Below the pieces are notes generated by a model. The model saw only the letters and a program-made list of their open reading frames with translations, did not search any database and was not told the DNA's origin. A stretch of 64,000 nucleotides of DNA from Galbula dea (taxonomy: Eukaryota > Chordata > Aves > Piciformes > Galbulidae), in NCBI GenBank assembly GCA_013399015.1, contig VWZX01002701.1:677438-741437 (forward strand), read 5' to 3'. Positions 37,076 through 50,405 of the stretch are shown here, piece by piece. Position 1 is the stretch's first letter, and every line of letters starts with the position of its first letter. Both the position numbers and the translations under genes were made by a program.

Positions 37076-39812
37076 AATGTTAAGTGCTGAAATGAAGAGG
37101 TTTTGAAATTGTGGGAATTATTTTCTTCTTGGAAAGCAAACCTAATCTGGTATTCTCTGTGAAAGACTGTTTTAAAAAAAGTCATACTGTTGTACAGTAG
37201 TTTATGCACTATTAACCCACAACAACAAAAAAACAATTGTGCCAAACTATGAACAAGTGACTGTATTGTATATATTTTTACTTCTCTATCAGCATTGGGT
37301 TGTGAGTGTTTTCTGCAGCTATTGCCTTTTGGTTTTACTAGAAACATTCCAGTTGTTAAGTACTTAACCACCCCCCACCTTGGAAAGCACCTGTAACTCA
37401 CAATGAAAATGACGATCGTTCACTTAGACAACTTACCCAAAGTTTTATGGACATGACTAAAAAAGTGTGCCAAATTGACTTACCTCATTTCATGGATTCA
37501 CCCTGTGGTTTAAAAGCTCATAAAGGGAAAAAAAGAAAGAAAGAAAGAAAAAAAAGGAAAAGGAAAAAAAAAGAAAGAAAAAGAACAAAAAAACTGGAAA
37601 AAAAAAAGGGGGGGAGGAAAACCACACACACACAAAAAAGGAATTTTGAAACTGATGCTGGGAAATGGTAATGTCCTCTCTTTGAAACCACGAGCAGAAA
37701 AAGTGAATGGTGAAATGTTGAGTTTCATTCTAGGAAAGAGCTGAAATGGTGGAGTAGTTCAGAAACCCATGGACGGTAAGTTTGCCAGGAACTCAAGTGT
37801 CTGCAACTAGAGACTACAGAACAGCTGCTTTTCAAGTGTCTGTTTTCTTAAAGCAAAACCTGTAGCTGAAGATCATTTGAAATGCAAAGTTACATTGCTA
37901 ATTCTTTGTATCTCAGTTTTATATATTTTATAAGAACCTGGGATAAATTCTAAAGTAGTTATAAAAGCAGAACTCATACATTTCATACATCTCTTGCTGT
38001 TTCCTTTTCCCTTGAGTAGTTTCTTGACCATTGTCGACACAGAGCCTGTCAGAGGTGCTCTCCTCTCATAGCTTTGGTGTTTCCTACGTGTCTAACCTTG
38101 CAATGCCAATATAGTTTGAGCTTTCAAAAGCAAAGTCATACATATAACTCTCGACTTTTTCTTTCATTCAGTTCATAAGATAAGATTAAAAAGAGAGAAC
38201 CCATCCCACAAATGGAGCTATTTGTGATCTCACCGATCAGGGCCGGATCATAACATGACTTGGACTTATACTAAGACAGCGTCAAGTACCGAACGCGAAA
38301 TGTATTCTCAACAAGGCCTTATTTGTAACCCTACTCACCACACCCTCACCCTCCACAGGAATAACCAACCCAACAAATCTCTATTTTCCTTGTGCAACTG
38401 AGAGCCTGTGCATTTTGCTGCTGATTTCTTAAGGAACCTTGATATGCAAGAGCCCTGCTTAACTGGGAGCTGTTGAGAGCAGAGGGACGTGAGGCTCGGA
38501 CACCTTTGTGCACTAGAAAACCATGAGGAGGAGGAGGAGCTTTACCAGCAGTCAGACAGGTCATGATCTAGACAGGGTGGTGAGCAAAGAGGTGATGGTT
38601 TGCAGAGGACGGGGCTAGACTGGGGCTTCCTTAGGAGGAGGAGGTTCTGCAGCCCCACGCACAAGTTGAAACCACAGAGTTGGTTTAAGTTAATTTAGCA
38701 CAAACATCATACTGAAGGTTTAACACTGAAGTGGAGTGGCAATGTCCATCTGGAATCCAAATGTTGTCAGCATTTGCAGATCTTCAGGTACAGCTTTAGG
38801 CTCAGCTCTGCAGCCCCAAAGAGGACAGCGTGGTATTTGCATTGCAGTTGATTTAAGAAGGGACTCTGACAAAAACCAAAACCCAGTCATTCTGAAACCC
38901 ATCCTATAAAATCATTTATTCCATGAAAAAAATGGAATTCTGGTGTTTCCCAGAGTGAGTTACTCCAGATGAGAGCGATCCCTGAGTACCCCATGGGTGC
39001 AGCATCCCACCATGGCTCTGGCTCCCTGAGGGAGCTCCAGAAGATACTCGGGAGACAAGAGCTGTGCTAGGGCTCTGTCCCTGGGTGTTTGGCTGGCCTG
39101 TAGACACCGTGTCCTGCCCTGTTTCTCCACCAGCTGTCCTTTCTATTTGTAGGGTCCTCAGATACTACAAGCTCCAGCCTTGAGGTTGGCATCTCCTGGT
39201 TTCTCAGCGTTCCTTCCACATGCTGCAGGAGGAAGAGCTGTCAGCTCCTTTCTTTTGAATATTCAGGCTGCTGCTCCTATGGAGACAGGTCAGGTCCAGC
39301 GCTGGGATGTGGCACAACCCTTCTTTTTGACCCAGAACCATCATTTGAAAGCACATTCCCAAGTGCCCTGCACTCATTATGTTTCAAATTGTGAAGATGG
39401 GACTCCTACTAAAATACCTTGTACTGAACCAGAGAAGCAATATTTATTGCGGTCGAGCAATGTGCAATAGGGCATGAAGCTAAGGCATAAAACATGTTGA
39501 CTCTTTGATTCCCTGTTGGAAATCCATGAGTACCCAGCTGGGTGTTTCAGGACAGTGTTCATCACAAATACCAGCTGCCTTCTTGCTCTCTCCTTCAGTC
39601 CTTCTGTTCCTTCGACTTCGCTGCTGTTTTCAGTGGTCATCTCGTGTCCTCCTCGACAATCTCTGACTGGGGAGAAGTTAGAGAGATCTGATTCCTCCTG
39701 ATGTGGCACAGGTCCTTCTCTCTCTGAAGAAGTGCTCTCTGCTGGTTGACCCCAAAATTCAGAAATTGCCTTGAGCAATTTTGCTCTCCTCCTTTTGATC
39801 TTTATGGAAGTA

Positions 39813-41480
39813 TGGAATCATAGAATGGTTTGGGTTGGAAGGGACCTTTCAAAGGCATCTAGTCCATACCCCTGCAGTCAGCAGGAACATCTTGAACATC
39901 TTCAGCCCAGAGCCTGTTCAACCTGACCTGGAATCTTTCCAGGGATGCAGCATCTACCACTTCTCTGGGCAACCTGTGCCAGTGTTGCACCACTCTCATG
40001 GTAAAAAATGTCTTCTTTAAGTCCTTCTCACAGAGCTGCTCTCCATCCCTTCATCCCCAGCCTCTATTGATACCGTGCTGACCTAGACACAGGACCTTGC
40101 ACTTGGCCTTCTTGAACCTCATGAGGTTCACATGGGCTCATTTCTGAAGCTTGTCCAGGTCCCTCTGGCTGGATCTTGTCCCTCAGGCTTGGTGACATCT
40201 TCAGACTTGCTGAGGATGCACTCAGTCCCACTGTCTGTGTTGCTGATGAAGATACTAAACTGTACTGGTCCCAATACAGACCCCTGAGGGACACCACTCA
40301 TCACTGATCTCTGTCTGGACACTGAGCCATGGACCACTACCCTCTGGATGTGACTGTTCAACCAATGTCTCACCCACTAAACAGTCCACCCATCACATCT
40401 CTCTCTCCAATTTAGAAAGAAGGGTGTTGGGGGGGGACTGTGTCAAAGGCCTTGCAGAAGTCCAGGTAGACAACATCTTCCCTTCCCCACTTGTGCAGTC
40501 ACTCCATCATAGAAGGTCACTGGGTTGGTCAGGCAAGACTTGCCCTTGTTGAATCCGTGTTGGCTGTCTTGAATCACCTCCCTGTCCTCCATGTGCCTTA
40601 GCATAGCTTCTAGGAGGACCTGTTCCATGATCTTCCCAGGCACAGAGGTGAGGCTGACAGGTTGCTAGTTCCCAGGGTTCTCCTTGCTACCCTTCCTAAA
40701 AAGGGGTGCAATGTTTCCCTTTTCCAGTCTCCAGGGACTTCACCTGGCTGCCAGGACTTTTCAAAAGTCATGGAGAGTGGCTGGGCAAATACATCAGGAC
40801 TCTGGAATGAATATCATCAGATCCCATAGGTATGTTCAAGTTCCTCAGATGGTCACAGACCTGATCTTCTCTTACAGCAGGAGGGACTTGGCTGCCACAG
40901 TTCTTGTCTTGCAGACCATCAACTCAGGAGGTGTGAGGAGAATGTTTCCCAGTGCAGACTTAGGCAAAAAAGTTTCTGAGTACCTCAAGCTTCTCCTCAT
41001 CTTTTGTTACCAGCTTGCCAGGCTTGCTCATCAGATGAGGTATGCTTTCTTTGACCTTCCTTTTCTGGCTGACATACCTGTAGAAACCCTTCTCATTCTT
41101 CTTGATGTTCCTTGCCAAGCCCAGCTCCAGCTGTACCTTGGCCTTCCTGACCCCATCCCTACACAACTGGGCAGTGTCTCTATACTCTTCCTGGGATATC
41201 TGTCCCTGCTTTCACTGCCTCTGCAGTTCCTTCTTGCTCTTTAGTTTGACCAGCAGCTCTCAACTCAGCCATGTTGATCTCTTCCCTTCCTTACCTGCTT
41301 TCTTACACTTGGGGATCAAAAGCTCTTGTGCTGCATGGAAAACATCCTTAAAGATCTGCCAGCTCTGCCCAGCTCCCTTATTCCTGAGGGATATTTCCTA
41401 GAGGATGCTATTGACTAACTCCTTGAAGAGCTGCAGGTTGCTTGCCTAACATTCATCTCCACATGCCTGTCACTACCTCA
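39813..41480 (-). mobile_element. Long antisense CR1 with reverse transcriptase remnants, inside NEXMIF 3' UTR
   Basis: Begins on the + strand with 'atcatagaatggtttgggtt', the reverse complement of a CR1 3' end, and continues through ORF2. Minus-strand frames show CR1 reverse transcriptase pieces: 40128-40373 with Ser-Gly-Val-Pro-Gln-Gly-Ser-Val-Leu-Gly-Pro, 40443-40643 with Gln-His-Gly-Phe, and 40960-41166 with the pre-RT Phe-Tyr-Arg-Tyr block. The frames are separated by frameshifts and stops, so it is dead. It is the longest CR1 copy here (about 1.65 kb); the 5' edge near 41480 is approximate. Confidence 0.92.
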
Positions 41481-42844
41481 ACGTTTTCATCTCTTCTCAC
41501 TCCTTGCCATACCTCAGACCTCTCTTTTTCCACTCTCCCTCCCTGTCAGTATTGCTGAATTTTTCCTTTTCACAGCACTGCTCCCAGCTGTTGGAGCACT
41601 AGGGCATTGGTCCCACCCATCCTTGCCCACCATCTGCACCCCTGGAGCTCCCCACGCATTTCTGCATTGGCTGCCATCTCATCTCCTGGGCACTTCCAGC
41701 CTCCTCTCACATCTTCTGAGTGGGCTCCTGGCTGTTAGGGGTGACTAATCTAAGCCATGCAACAAATCTTTATTCTGCAACATCCCTTAAAATGTCTTTT
41801 CTACTCGATCTCATTTCATTCCTACTCTAAAGGCATCCCATCAGGTGTCCTATGAGAGGACCAGTGTCAATGATGCTGCTCTCCTCAGCCTCACCGTGCT
41901 GGCACGCTGCGGTTTGGGCATCTTAGGATCAGCAGTTAACCATCCACTTGCAAAGGAAGGTCATCAAATCTATCTGGGAGGAGACCAGCATGGGGCAGAT
42001 CAGCACAAGGACCTGGCTCTCACCTCACCTCCCAGCTGGAGGCAGGAGCTGCCTATGAGCAGGGGAAGGAAGGTGGCACTCACCCATGGCAGGAGGAGAG
42101 CATCACTTGCCTGCGGTGACTGTGCCATGTGGACAGTGCCCTGCAGAAAGAAACCCTGCAAATGCCCTGCAGAAGCAAACCCTACAGCAACCTACCAGTA
42201 GCCAGCCAACCCTCCATGGCCATAGTTCTGCTGGAAGTACTTGCATCTAGAGGTTCTGTAAATAGAAAAGCATTAGTCATGGGGATCCAAGAGGTTTTTA
42301 AACCCAATCTTGCCAGGTTTACATCTTGCTTTTCTTTTTTATTTTGAAGCAGAAGAGGTTTTTTTGTCTTTAAAGAACAGCTTGAGAACAATGACTTGCA
42401 GACCAGATCTAGCCAAGCTTTGCAGGGAGGAGGAAGTCAGCAGCATCACCCAGGGCTGTCCCTCACTGGTCTGCATGGAGAGAAAACTCCAAGGCTGGCT
42501 TTAGCCTGGCCGCGGTCACTTTGTGAAACCATTGCTGCATGGGCTCCTTTCTTACCAAGTCAGGGGTGCTGGGATTTATTTATTTATATTTTTGTTGACA
42601 TTACAGCTCAGATGAGCCACAAACCAAAAGAAAGATGTTCTAAGAGTTTTTTCATCCTTTACCTGCTGAACCATACTCTTCTTTCCCTGAGGTCCTGATC
42701 CAGCACAGCACTTAGGTGGGAGCTTGCTCCCAAAGTGCTTTCCTGGATGGCAGGCAGCTGGTGCTGTGAAGCCATGGGGAAAACTCCCTGGAAGTCAGTG
42801 TAAGGGAGGAGAGGATCAGGTGCATGGACCTCAGTTGGTGCAGG

Positions 42845-43135
42845 ATCACAGAATGTTAGGGGTTGGAAGAGACCTCTGGAGATCATCTAATGCAACTCCC
42901 CTGTCAGAGCAGGGTCACCTACAGCAGGTTGCACAGGATGGTATCCTGGTGGGTTTGGAATGTCTCCAGAGAAGCAGACTCCATCACCTCCCTGGGCAGC
43001 CTGGTCCAGTGCTCCACCACTCTGAAAGTAAAGAAGTTCCTCCTTATGTTGAGATGGAACTTCCTATGTTCCAGTTTGTGCCTGTTCCCTCTTGTTCTGT
43101 CCCTGGGCAAACAGGATCAGGCCCTCAGTGTTGAC
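42845..43135 (-). mobile_element. CR1 3' fragment, antisense, in NEXMIF 3' UTR
   Basis: Starts 'atcacagaatgttaggggtt', includes 'cagggtcacctacagcaggt' and 'gcctggtccagtgctccacc', and ends near 'gatcaggccctcagtg'. Confidence 0.9.
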
Positions 43136-44332
43136 TTACTCAATGTGGTGTGTTGGACTTTGCCTATGCAGCTCCCGGGCAGGGGGAGTGGTCCAGGTGG
43201 AAGTTGCATGGTTCAAGCCACTGACATCTATTTGAGAATGTGCCTCTTCTTCTCTTCAGCATGTGAAATAATGCAAAAAAATAATAATAATAAAAAAGAA
43301 GAAAAAATATCTATAAAATGAAGAAAGTACAATGTCTGTGGTAGAAGCAAGGCTTTTCCAATCCGTTTCTCAGGTAAACAAGTGACACTACTGACAGTGG
43401 AGTAACAGCCATCTAAGGGGATTGGGATGTGAAGCAGGAGGATGTCCTCCACCTCGCAGGATGCTTGGGTTTGCCAGACACGTTTTAACTGAGCCTTTGA
43501 ACACTTGGTGCAGAAGGAAAGCAAAGCAGAAACCCCCCAATTGGTTATTCACCACCACCCTTCGCTAGACAAATGTCCACTTCAAAAAGCACAAAGGGAA
43601 GACTTAAAAACCTAGACTAAACCACACAAACACCACTATCCCCCCCCCAAAAAAAAAGAAAACACAACAACAACAACAACAGAAAAAGAAAGGTACCAGT
43701 TCAACTCCTTTTTGACTCTTTACTCCCAGTGGGAAGCAGGGTAGAAATCCCAAGGAGCTGCTCTGTTCCGCTGCCCGCGGCACCGACCAGGGCGTCTCGA
43801 CTGCTGCCTCCAGAGATGTGAATGTACTGCTCCTTGAGTTCCCTTCCATAGAACTAGAGGCACCTCGTTAGGAAGTTGCTCCTGTTTTATGGTGCTAAAG
43901 ACAACTTTTCTCCCTTCACCACCCCCCCCTCCCCTCCTCCTCCTTCTCCTCCCTACCCCCACCTCGAGCGCTGAAGACCTATGAAAAATGGCCCTTTTTA
44001 TGAATGTAACATATCCATTTCTGTTCCACATTTTACACTGCAATTTTAACATGTTTGGAAATGATTTGCCTTTTTTTGGTTGGTTTGGGTTTGTTTTTTT
44101 GGTTTTTTGTTGGTTTTTTTTTTGTTCTTCTTTTAGAATAAGCTTTATAAATATTCTGTAGAGTCAATTGAAGTATAATTCTTAAGGATCACTCTAAGAC
44201 GCCTACAAAATCTTGTATATTTTTAAGTGTGCCAATTTGTAAAATATTTTGTAAGTGTATATTTTTCTTAGGAAAGTGCTGTGAAGTGTTTGTATGTGTG
44301 AGGTTTCCCTTTTTTTGCACCTTTGGGGTGTT

Positions 44333-44690
44333 AATAAAAGGATGTACACTTAAAAGTTTCTGGTTTTAAAAACCAAAATACAAAGGAAAAAAAAAAAAAC
44401 GAAACAAAACATGAGAAAAAAAAAAAACCTTTTGTTGGGAATTTTGTAATAAAAAGAAATGTTGTGGAAGAGTGTAGTGATATTGTGTAAAGGAACCTGG
44501 AAAACAAAACAATTTGTGAGCGCTTTGCTGTTTTATAGATCCTCTTGTAAATTATTCTTGTAAGATTTTGGGTTTTGTTGTTCTTGTTGCAAAGGTTTTA
44601 AATATTTGTGACTGACTCTGTATGGTGAAAACGTCATCTTGTTAACTTGCTGAGTTTTGTTATATTGTTTATGGAATAAATAAGAATAAA
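44333..44690 (+). terminator. NEXMIF: Cluster of NEXMIF polyadenylation signals
   Basis: Four AATAAA hexamers at 44333-44338, 44449-44454, 44675-44680 and 44685-44690 lie in AU-rich sequence with several TGTAAA/TTTGTAA elements. The last pair is the likely main cleavage region, at about 44695-44720. Confidence 0.7.
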
Positions 44691-44864
44691 AAAATTAAAT
44701 ATCTCATTTTAAGATCATATATGAAGAAGAAATTGAAACTGGAATCGTTTCTTTAAACCAAGCACTGCCCTAGGTGAGGAGCCACCTGCCTGCTCCCTCT
44801 GCTCCTCAGCCAAGCTCCTTGGCATCCCTGGGCTGATGCTCCTTACCCTGAGGCACACACAGTC

Positions 44865-45200
44865 ATAGGGTCATAGAGTTGCCAGGGTTGGAAGGGACCT
44901 TACAGATCATCTAGTTCCAACCCCCCTGCCTGGCAGGGGCACCTCCCACTAGATCAGGTTGCCCAGAGCCACATCCAGCCTGGCCTTAAAAGCTTCCAGG
45001 GATGAGGCCACAACCTCTCTGGGCAACCTGTTTTGGTGTCTCCCCGCCCTAACAGTGAAGAACTTCCTCCTAATATCCAATCTAAATCTCCCCTCCTCTA
45101 GATTGCATCCATTCCCCCTAGTGCTATCACTACCTGACATCCTAAAAAGTCCCTCCCCAGCTTTCTTGCAGGCCCCTTCAGAGACATTAGAGACAAGAGG
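44865..45200 (-). mobile_element. CR1 LINE fragment, antisense
   Basis: Starts 'gggtcatagagttgccaggg', includes 'cactagatcaggttgcccag' and 'tcctcctaatatccaatcta', and ends near 'ccccttcagagacattagag'. The short copy at 59572 is from the same subfamily ('ccccctgcctggcag'). Confidence 0.92.
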
Positions 45201-47310
45201 CATGGGAGGATGTGAGGACAAGTCCTGGGGTTATTCATCTAATGTCTGGGTGATTTGCATGGAGGAATGGAAACTTCATCAGATTGATAGGTCCTGGTGC
45301 ACCATCCAAGGGTGTGGAGATGGGGCAGGGCAGTCCAACCAGGCTTGCAGAAAAGGGAGGATCTTCCTGGGGTCCCCATTCAGAGCAGGGTCCCATCATG
45401 TCCTGCTTTGGGTTAGGACAGAGCTAATTCTGTCCAGGGATTTCCCTTTCAGCTCAGCCCCTTCTCAGGGATCACTTGCTGCAGCTCACAGCACGTTCCA
45501 CAAGCAGGGTCTGCTCCTAGCAGCGGCAACACTGATGGGGAGAGTTAGAGCCGAGGCTTGGGCTGCAGAGCAAGGTCCCTGATAAATCCTGTGTCCCACC
45601 TTGGGGTGCAGGAAGTCAGAGGTGACACCTGCAGGGAGGAGGGGACAGGAGAGGTGACCCCAAACTGACCAACTAGGGATTCCAGCCCATGGATGCCACA
45701 GCAGTACAAAGCTGAGGCACCACAAGGATCAAGCTTTCTCTTCCTACAGCCAGTGTTTGAGGAGAACTCTGTCCTCCTGCCTTTGATCCCAATCCACATG
45801 TTCCTGAAACCAGTTCTAAAACCCAGCTCTGGAATCTGGTTTCCATCTGCCACTCAGTCCAGTCTGGGACTTGCCCAGTGCCTGTAACAGCATCAGTGGT
45901 GATGGTGATGGAATTGCCAGCATTTTAAAGGCAGAGGTTTCCTCAGGGCAGTTCTCCTTTAAAGGAATCAATTCCCACTTCTAAAAAAAATGGAAAATGT
46001 AGTGAAAACGACTTTATAAAACAAGGCAGCTGTTAACTGGATCAAATCTCCATCTTTTACCCAAATAAACCACACTTAATGAAGCAGTGGAGCCTTCATA
46101 CACCTGAGTGATGCTACAGGAATGGCCCTGCTAAAGGTGGTTCCTGTTTATCTAGCACATATGATATGCAGACATAATTAAACTGCTCATAGTGTCCAGA
46201 TGAACCATCAGCCCATCACCCAGCCCTGCCTACACCCCAGTGACTTCTTCTGAATGAAGGCAGAGTCAGATTTTAATTAGGATGTAATTTAGTATCAGCA
46301 GCTTCTCCACCCTGCAGGCAGGAGCTGCTGTCTCTGGCTGGTGAGACCAGGATGGGCACAAACCCACCCTGGGGCATCCTAACCTTTCCTTAAGGGCTTG
46401 GGCTAGCTGCCTTCAGCAGTTTCCAGTCAGGCAGGAGATTAAACTGGGAGGGGCAGAAGCCATGGCAGCTGTCCCAAATGTGGCCCAGAGCAGAAATGTC
46501 ACACTCAGCATAAAGGAGGAAGTTTGCTGAGAGGTTTCTCCTGCTCCTCACCTCCCTGGAGGGGCTCACTCCCCATTCTTGCTCCTGAGGATTGTGCTTT
46601 CCTCTTTATAGTGGCTGCTGGACATTCACTGGGGTGAATCTACCTCTGTTCCTGTCTCCCTAATGAAACCTCTCTTGCTGTGCCCCCAGCCTGGCTGCCA
46701 GCCCAGGGCACATGTGCTGCTGAACCTCCTGGCTTCATTAGCTGAAACAAGTCAGTACAAGGTGGGAATATCCTCCTGAAATCAGCTCGTGCTGAAGTGT
46801 TTGCAGGCTGGAGGCCTCTAGAGGGTGTCAGGTAATGACTTTAAATCAAGGATCTATTTTTCTCTCTTCATGCAAGAAAGTCGATAGGAAATAAACCAGG
46901 AATTGCTTTGCAACAGGTATCCAAAAGTGCTTCTCTTAAATACAGCCCAAGCTCAGAAGTGACAGTGTTGCTGAGGACAGCACAAGAGGAAGCCTGCTGC
47001 AAGTGCTCTGAGGGTGTCTGTAAGCTTTGAAGATCAGCAGCACACAATGCACATGCTGCCATCCTGGAAGGGATGCAGCGTGAGGTTCCCATTCCATCTC
47101 CCCAAAGTCACAGCCAAGCTGCAGCCAGGGCTTCATGCTCTGTGTGTGTGGGTGGCACTGCATCATCTGAAGTCCAGGCTGGGGTTGGGATTGAGAAACT
47201 CCAGTTTCACAGATTTATTCTGTGTTAAAGGTGTTGCTCCTTCAAGCTCTGGCAGTTGGAGTGAGGGCTTCTCTGAAGGGTTTGAGGTGCTCTGGTGCTA
47301 ACACCTAGAT

Positions 47311-47835
47311 CATTGACTCATTTAGATTGGAAAAGATCTCTAAGATCATCAAGTCACTGCAGCTTAGAACTTCCTCAGCAGAGATGAAGGAGGGGCAGAA
47401 GCTGATCTCTTCTCTCTGGGGAATGGTACCAAGCTGTGCCAGGGATGTTCAGGTTAGATATTAGGAAAGGTTCTTCACCCAGAGGGTGGTGGAGCACTGG
47501 AACAGGCTCCCCAGGGAAGCTGTCCCAGCACCAAGGCTGACAGAATTCCAGAAGCTTTTAGGCAACACCATCAGGCACATGGAGTGACTTTGGGGTTGCC
47601 CTGAGCAGAGGCAGGAGCTGGACTTGATGAATCTCATGGGTCCCTTTCAACCATTAACCCAGCACCTCCATGCCACTAAACCCTGTCATGAAGCAATGTC
47701 TACACAGGGTTTTTTAACCCTCCCAGGGATGGGGACTCCACCACTGCCCTGGGCAGCCTGGGCCAATGCCTAACCACTCTAGCAGGGAAGAGATTTTTCC
47801 CCAATATCCAACCTGAACCTCCCCTGACATGATGC
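47311..47835. mobile_element. Nested CR1: + strand copy inserted into an antisense copy
   Basis: An antisense CR1 begins at 47311 ('cattgactcatttagattgg') and is interrupted after 'gatcatcaagtc' at about 47356. A + strand CR1 of another subfamily occupies about 47371-47648 ('gagggtggtggagcactgga'). The antisense copy then resumes at about 47649 ('caaccattaacccagcacct') and runs to about 47835. The two host halves join sensibly when the insert is removed. Confidence 0.85.
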
Positions 47836-50134
47836 TACAGTCAAGCTTTTCTGATTTCATGATGGTTTGGTCTTCTCCAGCATTATATGGTTGCTGCAAA
47901 TGAGATGAAAATAACCTCTTGGCCATTGCAAATGGTGGGTCCAAAATGAGAGGTGGTTTCAACTGAGCACCAGATTTGAAACATGGAAATAATCTTCCTC
48001 TCACTCTGCCACAGTGCTGCATTCATTGATACCTCTGTTGCTCCTACCTGCTGGAGTGATGAGCTCTGTTAGGAAAGTATCTGAGGAAAGACCTTGCCTC
48101 TGGAGCTGGGTTTGGATAGGAGCAGGCAGTAAGTGAAGCCCAAAGCCACACACCAGCCACTCATCCACTGGGCAGCAGCATCCATGCTGGGCACTGAATC
48201 CTTTTGGGACCTGAGGCAGGATTAGTGCATGCCATGGTAATTGCAACTCATCATACTCTTTGAATTCCATTTCTGGTGAGGAAAAGAGACCTGGGCAAAG
48301 TCTTGCTGGTGTGTTTGAACACAGCCAGGTCTAGCAAACCCAGGCTGCAAGGGAAGGGCTTGACTGTAGTCTGATGATATGGCTGTCTCCTTTTTGGCCC
48401 AGGACTGAGCTTGCCTAGGCTGCTCCTGTCCCATGGGATGCTGCCAACCTGAAGCTGGGTAGGTGCCAGACCTGCCTGTAAACTGGGGGCTGTTGAGGTG
48501 AGGCGATTTGGGAGATCCAGCCCTTTTTTCCTTATTCTCTGAAAAATAAAACTGCTTTTCCTCCTTTTGCTTTCCCTTTCTGCTTCCAGCTGCTGCCTAG
48601 CTGCTGTGGTACCAGGAGAAGAGCCAGACCTCCCCCAGCCAATGTCCTGCCATAGCTCTGACAGTTCCCTGAGGCCACATGTCAGATCTCCATGGACTTC
48701 TCTTGGAGCAGATCCCAGCTACTGGCACTGGGGTTATTGGCAGATTTCCTGGTGGGGAGGAGGAGGTTCAGGTACATCCAAGGCATCATATCTCATCCTT
48801 AACCCATTTCCCAACAGAAGATACTCACCTTGAGTTTATTAAAGCTCATTTAAACCCAACCTGACTTAGCTTTAATAGCAGCCAGCTCCCTGCCTTGAAA
48901 CAAGAGCTGTTGCATCCCAAAATCAACCATCACCTTCACTCTGGGAGCCTCTTTAACTTCTGCAGTTAAACTCTTCAGCTTGTCCCATCAGAAATCCTAG
49001 CAGAAACCTCACCTCTTCCCTCTCAGACCCAGGAACCAGCCCTGAAGCCATCTCCAAAGCCTGTCTCTTCTCCTGCCCCATAAACACCCCTTTCCACTGC
49101 AGTGTGCCAGCTCTGGTGCTTGGTGGAACTGGAGGAGCTCTTGTTTCTGTCTCCCACCCTCACATTCCCCCAAAGACAACGTGGAGACCAAAAAGCCTGG
49201 ATGGAAGCCCAGCAAGCCATGCAAAACCCAAGCAGGCATCCAAACCTCTCCTCTCCTCAACCCACAGCCAAGCTGCTGGTCCTGCTGCCATGGTGCCAGC
49301 AGTGTTCTGTTGCTGGGCTGGCACCATCCCATCCAAATGTGGGGTTTGCATCTCCTCAAATACAGGGAAGGGGGGAACAGAGGCTTCCCCCCCCCTCAGC
49401 TCACTGAGTTTTGGGGGGTTACACCTCTAGCAGCTTCTGCCTGGCAGATACACTTTGTGTCACAGCAGAAGAACTGGTTCCATAAAGCACATCAAGACAC
49501 ACTTTATCTTAAGGGTGGTGGAGATGCTACCCCACTTTGGCACAGCATTGTAAGCAGCTGCTTAAATGAAGGATTTAATGAAGGATTTGAATTGTAGGCT
49601 TCAGGATGAGCTTACCTGTGTGGTTGGGGATGGGTGAGATGACTGCACACTTGAAGATTTCCACATCAAATTCATGACTAATTCTGTCTGAGTGAAGAGG
49701 CAGGAAGTTAAAATACAAATGGGGGAGGGAAAAAAAGGTAAGAGGCAGTTAACTCCATTCCTCCAGCTGAAAGTAACATCCACCACCAAACCTGAGTGGA
49801 TTAAAATCTATTATTATTAGTTATAACCTCCCTAGTGGCATTATGGAGCAAGGGACACCTTCTAAATGAGTCCTCCAGCTTGTAAGCTTTCATTATGAGC
49901 AAAGAAGGGTTCTGACATTCTCTCTCTCTCTCACATTGGAAACTGGGAGAGAGAAATTGCACCCTGAAATGGAAATGGTCACCAAATAATGGGCTGTGAG
50001 GCCATTTCTCCACTTATTAGGGGGTTTAAGCTGATGTCCTAAGGAAAGGGAGCTGCTGTGATTGCATCACCAGCTTGTCTTTTGGGCCATTTCCATCGCT
50101 TTTGAACACAGTGATAGATTTCATCTAACTGAAA

Positions 50135-50405
50135 AGAAAACAGGGAGAGGCCAAGGGGCACTGGGCACAAACTGGAAGCCAGGAGGTTCCACCTGAGCAG
50201 GAGGAGAAACCTTTTTTGTGAGAGGGTGTTGGAGTTGTGGCCCAGGCTGCCCAGAGAGGTTGTGGAGTCTCCTTGTGTGGAGAGATTGCCAAGGCAGCTG
50301 GAGGTGCTGGTGGTCACCCTGCTGTGGGTGCCCCTGCTTTAGCAGTGGGGTTGGACTGGCTGATCCCCAGAGGCCCCTTCCAACCCTCACCATGCTGGGA
50401 TTGTG
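50135..50405 (+). mobile_element. CR1 3' fragment
   Basis: Contains 'gagaggccaaggggcactgg', 'ggaggttccacctgagcagg' and 'gtggagtctccttgtgtgga', ending 'catgctgggattgtgtgag'. Same subfamily as the copy at 9795-10617. Confidence 0.92.

Larger units (their letters stand above)
37076..44700 (+). other. NEXMIF: NEXMIF 3' UTR (long), with four late poly(A) signals
   Basis: AT-rich sequence without coding exons follows the NEXMIF stop, and mammalian NEXMIF also has a 3' UTR of several kilobases. Late signals are AATAAA at 44333, 44449, 44675 and 44685, and the sequence changes character to ordinary CR1-containing DNA right after about 44700. The UTR carries two antisense CR1 insertions (39813-41480 and 42845-43135), purine-rich runs at 37525-37615 and 43640-43690, and low-repeat blocks (37620-38340 and 43980-44690) that look like conserved UTR. 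Open frames inside it, such as 39377-39778 on the minus strand, have no recognisable relatives. Confidence 0.75.

Noticed and set aside
39377..39778. Minus-strand frame of 133 codons in the NEXMIF 3' UTR
   Set aside because: Antisense, no known relatives, and no start or splice context.
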